From the NCBI GenBank assembly GCA_037349105.1, contig JAYJMM010000101.1, positions 2,046,001 through 2,110,000 on the forward strand: 64,000 nucleotides of DNA. The letters run 5' to 3'. A model generated the notes under the pieces. That model was not told where the DNA came from, ran no database searches, and saw nothing but the letters and a program-made list of their open reading frames with translations. Below, one piece after another: positions 21,568 through 33,880 of the stretch (its first letter is position 1; each line of letters begins with the position of its first letter). The position numbers were made by a program, and so were the translations under genes. This stretch comes from Limnomonas spitsbergensis (taxonomy: Eukaryota > Chlorophyta > Chlorophyceae > Chlamydomonadales).

Positions 21568-22640
21568 ATGACGTCATCCACATCCACCAAGGCTATCAGA
21601 ACAGATGCATCTGCATTTCCTTCCCCTAGCGAGAATCCAGCCATCTTCACCAGCCTCCGAGACCTCAACGCGGACATCCTTGGCATCATCCTCAGCAATG
21701 CAGATGCATGGCTATACAATACTCAAGGCCTCCTTGGACCTGGCGCCTGTAGGGTGCAGTATGGAGCGTGGCGGGTGTGCAGGCTTTGGCGCGATTGCCT
21801 CAGGGCATGCCCCATTAACCTGGCCCTTGCAATGGTGGCGGTACACGGTCCTGACCAGGCTCTCATGAGAGCTGTGTGCTGCAACAGTCAGGAATATAAA
21901 AACCTGGAGATGGTGAGGCTCATGCTCAATCTTGGTGCAAAGGCAGACTGCCAGGATGGGGAGACACTGGTGTGTGCAGCCGAGCATGGCCACTATGCAG
22001 TATTGCAGTTGTTGTTTGGTGGAGGGAGCATGCCCCACGTGCTGACTGCCAGTATGGCGCGGCACTGCTGACGGCAGTGCGGAATGGCCACGAGGCGGTG
22101 GTGCAGTTGTTGTTGGGGTGGAAGGAGCATGCCCCGCTTGCTGACTGCCAGGATGGCGCGGCACTGGTGATGGCATCCTGGAATGGCCTCGAGGCGGTGG
22201 TGCAGTTGTTGTTGGGGTCGAGGGAGCATGCCCCGCATGCTGACTGCCGGGATGGGAAGGCACTGGTGAGGGCAGCCTGGAATGGCCACGAGGCGGTGGT
22301 GCGGCTTTTGTTGGGGTCGAGGGAGCATGTCCCGCATGCTGACTGCCGGGATGGGAAGGCACTGGTGAGGGCAGCCGAGTGCGGCCACGAGGCGGTGGTG
22401 CAGCTGTTATTGGGGTTGGGGGAGCATGCACCTCGTGCAGACTGCCAGAATGGGACGGCACTGGTGTTGGCAGCCGGAAATGGCCATGAGGCGGTGGTGC
22501 GACTGTTGCTGGATTGCAGTGTGAATGCACCCCGTGCTGATTGTCAAGGGGGATTGGCATTGTCCTCGGCTAGGAGGGGGGGTCACTCAGCTGTCGTACA
22601 TGTTTTGCAGGAACGTTGCGACATGTCGCCGCATGTATAA
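21568..22640 (+). pseudogene. F-box-like/ankyrin repeat gene, copy 2 (6 repeats, frameshifted)
   Basis: Same architecture as copy 1: F-box-like N-terminus (WRVCRLWRDC), six 33-residue ankyrin repeats and a C-terminal cap ending in SPHV. A single-base deletion in the first repeat, near 22013-22022 (TTGTTTGGTGGAG where other copies have TTGTTGGGGTGGAG), shifts the frame, and translation stops at 22071 after 167 residues. The remaining repeats are open in the next frame up to 22640 with no further stop, so the break is recent, or a sequencing error. If real, the short product keeps only the F-box. Length with the base restored would fit exactly 6 repeats. Confidence 0.8.
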
Positions 22641-22688
22641 GAGGCATCATGTCACTGTGGAAGCGAAGTGGTTGTATGAACTTTGCAT

Positions 22689-22901
22689 GGGTCAGATATA
22701 CACCCACTAATCTCCTAGCGTTCCTCATGTGTTCAAACAGTGCGGGTTACTCTTGAACTGGATCTGCCTCTCCTATCTTATCCAGGCTGTCCATGGGTCA
22801 GATATACACCACCTAATCTCCTAGCGTTCCTCGTGTGTTCAAACATTGCGGGTTCCTCTTGAACTGGACCTGCCTCTCCTATCTTATCCAGGCTGTCCAT
22901 G
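22689..22901. repeat. Two-copy ~106-bp tandem duplication
   Basis: The segment from GGGTCAGATATACACC to CAGGCTGTCCATG occurs twice, head to tail, with small differences. Modules 1 and 3 have one copy. Confidence 0.85.
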
Positions 22902-24291
22902 ACAACGCTATTGAGTATGTCTGAAAGGAATCTTCATATTTACGGCATCATCAACACGTTTCCTATTTCGAATCCATTTTGTTTGGTATTTTCCCAAGGC
23001 GCACTAAGGAGGCGCATGGAAGTTGGACTCAACTTGTAAACAATGTGCAGGCTCCCCAGACGGTGCTACAGACTTCCATGCTCTGTACCAGGGCAGGCTA
23101 GGGTGGAATGCCCTGCCTTTTGTAAAGGATGTGGTAGCTTTTGTTGAGGCTTAGTCGTTCCAAAGGCCTTTGACTCCCTGTAAATAGCCGTTTTACCCTG
23201 GTAACGCCCCCCACGCCGTCTTGTGGTGTGTTCCTGGTTTTCCTGACCAACTGCCCCGTATGTTTGTTCGTTTTCTCTTTGTTGAGGACTAGGATCTGGA
23301 CAGGCTGAGGATTCCTCAGACATCCTTTCGTTGTGAGGTGGTGTAGTTCTTCTCTTCTATCCGTGTGTTCCTTTCATTTCCTTTCATTTTCCTTTCCTCC
23401 CGACCAGACACCAGCCAATGTCGTTCAACCCGTTACCTGCATCATCCGTGGTATAGAAACGGATAAAGGCTGCGGGTGCGGCCAATATGTTAATGACGAT
23501 ACTCTTCTGGGCCATGCTGAAAAGGAAGTCGATTTGTAACATCTGTAGGACGATGGTTTCGTGTCCTGATTCAATCCTTATGCCAGCATGGCTGTGCCAC
23601 GACACCACACCTAACATCATGAATACACAATCCAGTCAGCTAAGGCCACCTGTCAGGAGGCTAGTGATCATTGATAACCAGCCAGTCACAATCGAGAGAT
23701 AGAGCTAGCCAGCCATCATGAATGAAGGACTGGCCTGGCTGCAGCCTGTGGCTCAGACAGCAAGGCGCCATGATCCATCCCCTTGTGGCTGCCGTAGGCC
23801 TTGATGTAGCTGAATTGTAGCTGAATCAACCTCTACTAAACCGTGCACCACACAAGCAAGCCAACAACATGGAATCATGTGAAATGTACCAAGGAGGTTC
23901 TGAGATACCAAGTCACTGACTAGGAATACACTGTCAAATCCCATGTCAATGACATAACACCTCTGGTCCCTGCTCGAAAAGGCTTGGTCGCATGGGCGAC
24001 TAACTAAAGGGTGGGGAGGAACGAACGAAACAAACGCAAGGGGGCAGCACAAAAAGGAGGAAATGAAGTGAAGGGTCAGACAAAGGCTGGACAAGAAAGA
24101 CAAAGGAAATTCCAGCCTCTGAACACATCTACCACCCAACGATATCTACCACATCTTCCACAAAAGCCAGGGTATCCAACCCAAGCCTGCCCCACCTACA
24201 ACTCTAAAAGATCTCTAGTAGCACCGCTCGGAGGACCTGCCCAACCCCGCTCCCTAAGTTTATCCTGCACGCTAGGGCATTGAGAGCACGC

Positions 24292-24417
24292 ATGCAGCGC
24301 GTCCTCCGCAAGCTCGCCGTCTCCGAGACGGGAGTCCCCTACCAGCCCAACATCGCTGGCAGTACCATCTGTCACGCCGCCGACCACTGCGCCGTTCTCT
24401 GGTGTCAGCTGTGCTGA
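24292..24417 (+). pseudogene. GC-rich exon-like fragment, unidentified
   Basis: Within a GC-rich island a plus-strand frame of 41 codons has about 85% G/C at third positions, as real exons of GC-rich algae do (it includes MQRVLRKLAVSETGVPYQP). It opens upstream to about 24240 and stops at 24417. A minus-strand frame (24196-24552, 118 residues) overlaps it and has weaker codon bias; its end vaguely recalls the C-terminus of LINE polyproteins, but I would not rely on that. I cannot name either product. Confidence 0.2.
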
Positions 24418-24643
24418 CAGAGCCGAGCCGCAGCCTTTAAGTTTGTGCACACGCAAGCGAAAACCCTTCGGCTGGTGCAGCCCCTGCCCTGCCCTAGCAC
24501 GGCGCCCGCCGGAGACTGAAACCAGGTGCGGAAGGCGGCCACAGACCTGCATTCAGTGGCAGGATATCTCCAGCTGATTTGATATCAGGAGTCCCCTCTG
24601 CCAGCTCCATCCAGCTGTGCTCGCTCGTACGCCTAGTTTAGGG

Positions 24644-27600
24644 TTAAGGCCTGTCGTTGGGAATCAAAAGGGTCCAGGGCCTGCCGGTGGGTAATCAAAA
24701 GGGTTCAGGGCCTTCCGGTGGCTAATCAAAAGGGTTCGGGGCCTGTCGGTGATAAATCAAAGGGTTCAGGGCCTGCCGGTGGGTAATAAGAAGGGTTCGG
24801 GCCTGCCGGTGGCTAATCAAAAGGGTTCAGGGCCTGCCGGTAGGTTATCAAAAGGGTTCAGGGCCTGCCGGTGGGTAATCAAAAGGGTTCAGGGCCTGCC
24901 GGTGAGTAATCAAAAGGGTTCAGGGCATGCCGGTGGGTAATCAAAAGGGTTCAGGGCCTGCCGGTGGGTAATCAAAAGGGTTCAGGGCCTGCTGGTGGGT
25001 AATCAAAAGAGTTCAGGGCCTGCTGATGAGTAATCAAAAGAGTTCAGGGCCTGCCGGTAGGTAATCAAAAGGGTTCAGGGCCTGCAAAGGGGTAATCAAA
25101 AGAGTTCAGGGCCTGCTGGTGGGTAATCAAAAGGGTTCAGGGCCTGCCAGTGGGTAATCAAAAGGGTCAGGGCCTGCCAAGGGGTAATCAAAAGGGTTCA
25201 GGTCCTGCTGGTGGGTAATCAAAAGGGTTCAGGGCCTGCCAAGGGGTAATCAAAAGGGTTCAGGGCCTGCTGGTGGGTAATCAAAAGGGTCAGGGCCTGC
25301 TGGTAGGTAATCAAAAGGGTTCAGGGCCTGCCGGTGGGTAATCAAAAGGATTCAGAGCCTGCTGGTGGGTAATCAAAAGGGTCAGGGCCTGCTGGTGGGT
25401 AATCAAAAGGGTCAGGGCCTGCTGGTGGGTAATCAAAAGGGTGCAGGGCCTGCCGGTGGGTAACCAAAAGGGTTCAGGGCCTGTTGAGGGCCTGCTGGTG
25501 GGTAATCAAAAGGGTTCAGGGCCTGCCATGGGGTAATCAAAAGGGTTCAGGGCCTGCCGGTGGGTAATCAAAAGGGTTCAGGGCCTGCTGGTGGGTAATC
25601 AAAAGGGTTCAGGGCCTGCTGGTGGGTAATCAAAAGGGTTCAGGGCCTGCAAAGGGGTAATCAAAAGGGTTCAGGGCCTGCCGGTGGGTAATCACAAGGG
25701 TTCAGGACCTGCTGGTGGGTCTTCAAAAGGGTTCAGGGCCTGCCGGTGGGTAATCAAAAGGGTTCAGGGCCTGCCGGTGGGTAATCAAAAAGGTTCAGGG
25801 CCTGCTGGTGGGTAATCAAAAGGGTTCAGGGCCAGCTGGTGAGTAATCAAAAGGGTTCAGGGCCTGCCGGTGGGTAATCACAAGGGTTCAGGGCCTGCTG
25901 GTGGGTCTTCAAAAGGGTTCAGGGCCTGCCGGTGGGTAATCAAAAGGGTTCAGGACCTGCTGGTGGGTAATCACAAGGGTTCAGGACCTGCTGGTGGGTC
26001 TTCAAAAGGGTTCAGGGCCTGCCGGTGGGTAATCAAAAAGGTTCAGGGCCTGCTGGTGGGTAATCAAAAGGGTTCAGGGCCAGCTGGTGATTAATCAAAA
26101 GGGTTCAGGGCCTGCCGGTGGGTAATCACAAGGGTTCAGGGCCCTGCTGGTGGGTCTTCAAAAGGGTTCAGGGCCTGCCGGTGGGTAATCAAAAAGGTTC
26201 AGGGCCTGCTGGTGGGTAATCAAAAGGGTTCAGGGCCAGCTGGTGAGTAATCAAAAGAGTTCAGGGCCTGCCGGTAGGTAATCAAAAGGGTTCAGGGCCT
26301 GCAAAGGGGTAATCAAAAGAGTTCAGGGCCTGCTGGTGGGTAATCAAAAGAGTTCAGGGCCTGCCAAGGGGTAATCAAAAGGGTTCAGGGCCTGCTGGTG
26401 GGTAATCAAAAGGGTTCAGGGCCTGCCAAGGGGTAATCAAAAGGGTTCAGGGCCTGCTGGTGGGTAATCAAAAGGGTCAGGGCCTGCTGGTAGGTAATCA
26501 AAAGGGTTCAGGGCCTGCCAGGGGGTAATCAAAAGGGTTCAGGGCCTGCTGGTGGGTAATCAAAAGGGTTCAGGGCCTGCCGGTGGGTAATCAAAAGGGT
26601 TCAGGGCCTGCTGGTGGGTAATCAAAAGGGTTCAGGGCCTGCCGGTGGGTAATTAAAAGGGACCAGGGCCTGCCGGTGGGTAATCAAAAGGGTTCAGGAC
26701 CTGCTGGTGGGTAATCAAAAGGATTCAGGGCCTGTTGGTGGGTAATCAAAAGGGTTCAGGGCCTGCCAAGGGGTAATCAAAAGGGATCAGGGCCTGCTGG
26801 TGAGTTATCAAAAGGGTTCAGGGCCTGCAAAGGGGTAATCAAAAGGGTTCAGGGCCTGCTGGTGGGTAATCAAAAGGGTTCAGGGCTTGCCGGTGGGTAA
26901 TCAAAAGGGTTCAGGGCTTGCTGGTGGGTAATCAAAAGGGTCAGGGCCTGCCGGTGGGTAATCAAAAGGGTTCAGGGCCTGCTGGTGGGTAATCAAAAGG
27001 GTCAGGGCCTGCCGGTGGGTAAACAAATGGGTTCAGGGCCTGCCGGTGGGTAATCAAAAGGGTTCAGGGCCTGCCGGTGGGTAATCAAAAGGGTTCAGGG
27101 CCTGCTGGTGGGTAATCAAAAGGGTTCAGGGCCTGCTGGTGGGTAATCAAAAGGGTTCAGGGCCTGCCGGTGGGTAATCAAAAGGGTTCAGGGCCTGCTG
27201 GTGGGTAATCAAAGGGGTTCAGGGCCTGCTGGTGGGTAATCAAAAGGGTCAGGGCCTGCCAGTGGGTAATCAAAAGGGTTCAGGGCCTGCCGGTGGGTAA
27301 TCAAAAGGGTTCAGGGCCTGCTGGTGGGTAATCAAAAGGGTTCAGGGCCTGCCGGTGGGTAATCAAAAGGGTTCAGGGCCTGCCGGTGGGTAATCAAAAG
27401 GGTTCAGGACCTGCTGGTGGGTAATCAAAAGAGGTCAGGGCCTGTTGGTGGGTAATCAAAAGGGTTCAGGGCCTGCTGGTGGGTAAACAAATGGGTTCAG
27501 GGCCTGCCGGTGGGTAATCAAAAGGGTTCAGGACCTGCTAGTGGGTAATCAAAGGGGTTCAGGGCCTGCTGGTGGGTAATCAAAAGGGTCAGGGCCTGCC

Positions 27601-30600
27601 GGTGGGTAATCAAAAGGGTTCAGGGCCTGCCGGTGGGTAATCAAAAGGGTTCAGGGCCTGCTGGTGGGTAATCAAAGGGGTTCAGGGCCTGCTGGTGGGT
27701 AATCAAAAGGGTCAGGGCCTGCCGGTGGGTAATCAAAAGGGTTCAGGGCCTGCCGGTGGGTAATCAAAAGGGTTCAGGGCCTGCTGGTGGGTAATCAAAA
27801 GGGTTCAGGGCCTGCCGGTGGGTAATCAAAAGGGTTCAGGGCCTGCCGGTGGGTAATCAAAAGGGTTCAGGACCTGCTGGTGGGTAATCAAAAGAGGTCA
27901 GGGCCTGTTGGTGGGTAATCAAAAGGGTTCAGGGCCTGCTGGTGGGTAAACAAATGGGTTCAGGGCCTGCCGGTGGGTAATCAAAAGGGTTCAGGGCCTG
28001 CCGGTGGGTAATCAAAAGGGTTCAGGGCCTGCTGGTGGGTAATCAAAAGGGTTCAGGGCCTGCTGGTGGGTAATCAAAAGGGTTCAGGGCCTGCCGGTGG
28101 GTAATCAAAAGGGTTCAGGGCCTGCTGGTGGGTAATCAAAGGGGTTCAGGGCCTGCTGGTGGGTAATCAAAAGGGTCAGGGCCTGCCGGTGGGTAATCAA
28201 AAGGGTTCAGGGCCTGCCGGTGGGTAATCAAAAGGGTTCAGGGCCTGCTGGTGGGTAATCAAAAGGGTTCAGGGCCTGCCGGTGGGTAATCAAAAGGGTT
28301 CAGGGCCTGCCGGTGGGTAATCAAAAGGGTTCAGGACCTGCTGGTGGGTAATCAAAAGAGGTCAGGGCCTGTTGGTGGGTAATCAAAAGGGTTCAGGGCC
28401 TGCTGGTGGGTAAACAAATGGGTTCAGGGCCTGCCGGTGGGTAATCAAAAGGGTTCAGGGCCTGCCGGTGGGTAATCAAAAGGGTTCAGGGCCTGCTGGT
28501 GGGTAATCAAAAGGGTTCAGGGCCTGCCGGTGGGTAATCAAAAGGGTTCAGGGCCTGCTAGTGGGTAATCAAAGGGGTTCAGGGCCTGCTGGTGGGTAAT
28601 CAAAAGGGTCAGGGCCTGCCGGTGGGTAATCAAAAGGGTTCAGGGCCTGCCGGTGGGTAATCAAAAGGGTTCAGGGCCTGCTGGTGGGTAATCAAAAGGG
28701 TTCAGGGCCTGCCGGTGGGTAATCAAAAGGGTTCAGGGCCTGCCGGTGGGTAATCAAAAGGGTTCAGGACCTGCTGGTGGGTAATCAAAAGAGGTCAGGG
28801 CCTGTTGGTGGGTAATCAAAAGGGTTCAGGGCCTGCCAGCGGGTTATCAAAAGGGTTCAGGGCCTGCTGGTGAGTAATCAAAAGAGTTCAGGGCCTGCCG
28901 GTGGGTAATCAAAAGGGTTCAGGGCCTGCTGGTGGGTAATCAAAAGGGTTCTGGGCCTGCCAGTGGGTAATCAAAAGGGTTCAGGGCCTGCCGGTGGGTA
29001 ATCAAAAGGGTTCAGGGCCTGCTGGTGGGTAATCAAAAGGTTTCAGGGCCTGCTGGTGGGTAATCAAAAGGGTTCAGGGCCTGCCAGGGGGTAATCAAAA
29101 GGGTTCAGGGCCTGCTGGTGAGTTATCAAAAGGGTTAAGGGCCTGTTGGTGGGTAATCAAAAGGATTCAGGGCCTGCCAGTGGGTAATCAAAAGGGTTCA
29201 GGTCCTGCTGGTGAGTAATCAAAAGAGTTCAGGGCCTGTTGGTGGGTAATCAAAAGGGTTCAGAGCCTGCCGGTGGGTAATCAAAAGGGTTCAGGGCCTG
29301 CCGGTGGGTAATCAAAAAGGTTCAGGGCCTGCTGGTGGGTAATCAAAAGGGTTCAGGGCCTGCCGGTGGGTAATCAAAAGGGTTCAGGGCTTGCCGGTGG
29401 GTAATCAAAAGGGTTCAGGGCATGCTGGTGGGTAATCAAAAGGGTCAGGGCCTGCCGGTGGGTAATCAAAAGGGTTCAGGGCCTGCTGGTGGGTAATCAA
29501 AAGGGTTCAGGGCCTGCCGGTGGGTAAAAAAAAGGGTTCAGGGCCTGCCGGTGGGTAATCAAAAGGGTTCAGGGCCTGCCGGTGGGTAATCAAAAAGGTT
29601 CAGGGCCTGCTGGTGGGTAATCAAAAGGGTTCAGGGCCTGCCGGTGGGTAATCAAAAAGGTTCAGGGCCTGCTGGTGGGTAATCAAAAGGGTTCAGGGCC
29701 TGCTGGTGGGTAATCAAAAGGGTTCAGGGCTTGCCGGTGGGTAATCAAAAGGGTTCAGGGCTTGCTGGTGGGTAATCAAAAGGGTCAGGGCCTGCCGGTG
29801 GGTAATCAAAAGGGTTCAGGGCCTGCTGGTGGGTAATCAAAAGGGTTCAGGGCCTGCCGGTGGGTAAACAAATGGGTTCAGGGCCTGCCGGTGGGTAATC
29901 AAAAGGGTTCAGGGCCTGCCGGTGGGTAATCAAAAGGGTTCAGGGCCTGCTGGTGGGTAATCAAAAGGGTTCAGGGCCTGCTGGTGGGTAATCAAAAGGG
30001 TTCAGGGCCTGCTGGTGGGTAATCAAAAGGGTTCAGGGCCTGCTGGTGGGTAATCAAAAGGGTTCAGGGCCTGCTGGTGGGTAATCAAAAGGGTTCAGGG
30101 CCTGCCGGTGGGTAATCAAAAGGGTTCAGGGCCTGCCGGTGGGTAATCAAAAGGGTTCAGGGCCTGCTGGTGGGTAATCAAAAGGGTTCAGGGCCTGCCG
30201 GTGGGTAATCAAAAGGGTTCAGGGCCTGCCGGTGGGTAATCAAAAGGGTTCAGGACCTGCTGGTGGGTAATCAAAAGAGGTCAGGGCCTGTTGGTGGGTA
30301 ATCAAAAGGGTTCAGGGCCTGCTGGTGGGTAAACAAATGGGTTCAGGGCCTGCCGGTGGGTAATCATTAGGGTTCAGGGCCTGCCGGTGGGTAATCAAAA
30401 GGGTTCAGGGCCTGCTGGTGGGTAATCAAAAGGGTTCAGGGCCTGCTGGTGGGTAATCAAAAGGGTTCAGGGCCTGCCGGTGGGTAATCAAAAGGGTTCA
30501 GGGCCTGCTGGTGGGTAATCAAAGGGGTTCAGGGCCTGCTGGTGGGTAATCAAAAGGGTCAGGGCCTGCCGGTGGGTAATCAAAAGGGTTCAGGGCCTGC

Positions 30601-33600
30601 CGGTGGGTAATCAAAAGGGTTCAGGGCCTGCTGGTGGGTAATCAAAAGGTTTCAGGGCCTGCCGGTGGGTAATCAAAAGGGTTCAGGGCCTGCCGGTGGG
30701 TAATCAAAAGGGTTCAGGACCTGCTGGTGGGTAATCAAAAGAGGTCAGGGCCTGTTGGTGGGTAATCAAAAGGGTTCAGGGCCTGCCAGCGGGTTATCAA
30801 AAGGGTTCAGGGCCTGCTGGTGAGTAATCAAAAGAGTTCAGGGCCTGCCGGTGGGTAATCAAAAGGGTTCAGGGCCTGCTGGTGGGTAATCAAAAGGGTT
30901 CTGGGCCTGCCGGTGGGTAATCAAAAGGGTTCAGGGCCTGCTGGTGGGTAATCAAAAGGGTTCAGGGCCTGCTGGTGGGTAATCAAAAGGTTTCAGGGCC
31001 TGCTGGTGGGTAATCAAAAGGGTTCAGGGCCTGCCAGGGGGTAATCAAAAGGGTTCAGGGCCTGCTGGTGAGTTATCAAAAGGGTTAAGGGCCTGTTGGT
31101 GGGTAATCAAAAGGGTTCAGGGCCTGCCAGTGGGTAATCAAAAGGGTTCAGGTCCTGCTGGTGAGTAATCAAAAGAGTTCAGGGCCTGCCGGTGGGTAAT
31201 CAAAAGGGTTCAGGGCCTGCCGGTGGGTAATCAAAAGGGTTCAGGGCTTGCCGGTGGGTAATCAAAAGGGTTCAGGGCCTGCTGGTGGGTAATCAAAAGG
31301 GTTCGGGCCTGCTGGTGGGTAATCAAAAGGGTTCAGGGCCTGCTGGTGGGTAATCAAAAGGGTTCAGGGCCTGCTGGTGGGTAATCAAAAGGGTTCAGGG
31401 CCTGCTGGTGGGTAATCAAAAGGGTCAGGGCTTGCCAGTGGGTAATCAAAAGGGTTCAGGGCCTGCCGGTGGGTAATCAAAAGGGTTCAGGGCCTGCTGG
31501 TGGGTAATCAAAAGGGTTCAGGGCCTACTGGTGGGAAATCAAAAGGGTTCAGGGCCTGCCGGTGGGTAATCAAAAGGGTTCAGGGCCTGCTGGTGGGTAA
31601 TCAAAAGGGTCAGGGCCTGCTGGTCGGTAATCAAAAGGGTTCAGGGCCTGCCGGTGGGTAATCAAAAGGGTTCAGGGCCTGCTGGTGGGTAATCAAAGGG
31701 GTTCAGGGCCTGCTGGTGGGTAATCAAAAGGGTTCAGGGCCTGCCGGTGGGTAATCAAAAGGGTGCAGGGCCTGCCGGTGGGTAATCAAAAGGGTTCAGG
31801 GCCTGCTGGCGGGTGATCAAAAGGGTTCAGGGCCTGCCGGTGGGTAATCAAAAGGGTTCAGGGCCTGCCGGTGGGTAATCAAAAGGGTTCAGGACCTGCT
31901 GGTGGGTAATCAAAAGAGGTCAGGGCCTGTTGGTGGGTAATCAAAAGGGTTCAGGGCCTGCCAGCGGGTAATCAAAAGGGTTCAGGGCCTGCTGGTGAGT
32001 AATCAAAAGAGTTCAGGGCCTGCCGGTGGGTAATCAAAAGGGTTCAGGGCCTGCTGGTGGGTAATCAAAAGGGTTCAGGGCCTGCTGGTGGGTAATCAAA
32101 AGGGTTCAGGGCCTGCCGGTGGGTAATCAAAAGGGTTCAGGGCATGCTGGTGGGTAATCAAAAGGTTTCAGGGCCTGCTGGTGGGTAATCAAAAGGGTTC
32201 AGGGCCTGCCGGTGGGTAATCAAAAGGGTTCAGGGCCTGCTAGTGGGTTATCAAAAGGGTTCAGGGCCTGTTGGTGGGTAATCAAAAGGATTCAGGGCCT
32301 GCCAGTGGGTAATCAAAAGGGTTCAGGTCCTGCTGGTGAGTAATCAAAAGGGTTCAGGGCCTGCCGGTAGGTAATCAAAAGGGTGCAGGGCCTGCCGGTG
32401 GGTAATCAAAAGGGTTCAGGGCTTGCCGGTGGGTAATCAAAAGGGTTCAGGGCCTGCTGGTGGGTAATCAAAAGGGTTAAGGGCCTGCTGGTGGGTAATC
32501 AAAAGGGTTCAGGGCCTGCTGGTGGGTAATCAAAAGGGTTCAGGGCCTGCTGGTGGGTAATCAAAAGGGTTCAGGGCCTGCTGGTGGGTAATCAAAAGGG
32601 TCAGGGCCTGCCAGTGGGTAATCAAAAGGGTTCAGGGCCTGCCGGTGGGTAATCAAAAGGGTTCAGGGCCTGCCGGTGGGTAATCAAAAGGGTTCAGGGC
32701 CTGCCGGTGGGTAATGAAAAGGGTTCAGGACCTGCCAGTGGGTAATCAAAAGGGTTCAGGGCCTGTTGGTGGGTAATCAAAAGGGGTCAGGGTCTGCCAG
32801 TGGGTAATCAAAAGGGCTCAGGGCTTGCTGGTGAGTAATCAAAAGAGTTCAGGGCCTGCCGGTGGGTAATAAAAAGGGTTCATAGCCTGCTGGTGGGTAA
32901 TCAAAAGGGTTCAGGGCCTGCCGGTGGGTAATCAAAAGGGTTCAGGGCCTGCCAGTGGGTAATCAAAAGGGTTCAGGGCCTGCTGGTGGGTAATCAAAAG
33001 GGTTCAGGGCCTGCCGGTGGGTAATCAAAAGGGTTCAGGGCCTGCTGGTGGGTAATCAAAAGGGTCAGGGCCTGCCGGTGGGTAATCAAAAGGGTTCAGG
33101 GCCTGCTTGTGGGTAATTAAAAAGGTCCAGAGCCTGCTGGTGGGTAATCAAAAGGGTTCAGGGCCTGCTGGTGGGTAATCAAAAGGGTCAGGGCCTGCTG
33201 GTGGGTAATCAAAAGGGTTCAGGGCCTGCCGGTGGGTAATCAAAAGGGTTCAGGGCCTGCCGGTGGGTAATCAAAAGGGTTCAGGACCTGCTGGTGGGTA
33301 ATCAAAAGGGTGCAGGGCCTGTTGGTGGGTAATCAAAAGGGTTCAGGGCCTGCTGGTGGGTAATCAAAAGGGTTCAGGGCCTGCCAGGGGGTAATCAAAA
33401 GGGTTCAGGGCCTGCTGGCGAGTAATCAAAAGAGTTCAGGGCCTGCTGGGAGGTAATCAAAAGGGTCAGGGCCTGCCGGTGGGTAATCAAAAGGGTTCAG
33501 GGCCTGCCGGTGGGTAATCAAAAGGGTTCAGGGCCTGCTGGTGGGTAATCAAAAGGGATCAGGGCCTGCCGGTGGGTAATCAAAAGGGTTCAGGGCCTGC

Positions 33601-33770
33601 TGGTGGGTAATCAAAAGGGTTCAGGGCCTGCTGGTGGGTAATCAAAAGGGTTCAGGGCCTGCTGGTCGGTAATCAAAAGGGTTCAGGGCCTGCTGGTGGG
33701 TAATCAAAAGGGTCAGGGCCTGCCGATGGGTAATCAAAAAGGTTCAGGGCCTGCTGGTGGGTAATCAACA
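24644..33770. repeat. Minisatellite MS3, 31-bp unit, block 1
   Basis: About 9.1 kb, roughly 290 units of 31 bp. The unit joins GGGTTCAGGGCCTGCCGG and TGGGTAATCAAAA; frequent variants have CTGCTGG, CTGCCAAGGGG, or a 30-bp form with AAAAGGGTCAGGG. A higher-order unit of about 464 bp (15 basic units) is marked by GTAAACAAATGGG at about 27484, 27948 and 28411, and again at 29866 and 30330. Since 31 is not a multiple of 3, short frames inside are artefacts of the repeat. Confidence 0.97.
27012..30800. repeat. ~464-bp higher-order units inside MS3 block 1
   Basis: The same ordered series of variants (GTAAACAAATGGG, AAAGGGGTTC, a 30-bp GGGTCAGGG unit, CAGGACCTG, AAAGAGGTCAGGG, CTGTTGG) returns every 463-464 bp. 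The last part, with CCAGCGGGTTATC, occurs near 28837 and 30787. Confidence 0.75.
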
Positions 33771-33880
33771 GGGAGCTACATTAGGGAAGGTAGGGAGCTA
33801 CATCAGGGTAGGTAGGGTTCTGGTGGCATTAAAGCCTAGAACTTGACCTGCTGGCTGCTACCTAGCTGATTTGGAGGCTG
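33771..33880. other. Module 3 leader between MS3 and MS1
   Basis: Homologous to 47152-47241 of module 4 (CTACATCAGGGTAGGTAG and following). It contains a small internal duplication of GGGAGCTACAT. The integrase-bearing 5' segment of the other modules is absent here; MS3 takes its place. Confidence 0.6.

Larger units (their letters stand above)
22641..24643. other. Module 2, 3' flank
   Basis: The first ~1.2 kb are a diverged relative of the module 1 and 3 flanks. A ~106-bp tandem duplication found only here lies at 22689-22901. After about 23900 the sequence has no partner in the window and includes a GC-rich island (24196-24560). It then passes into MS3 through a degenerate first unit near 24644. 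Confidence 0.55.

Noticed and set aside
24749..26094. Repeat-encoded frames in MS3, and the 62-residue minus-strand frames near 52719, 54114, 55247, 56411, 61385 and 62319
   Set aside because: They are by-products of the 31-bp unit. Their recurrence follows higher-order repeats, not gene conservation.
24644..33770. CRISPR-like array of 31-bp repeats
   Set aside because: Units abut with no unique spacers, no cas genes are present, and the context is eukaryotic.
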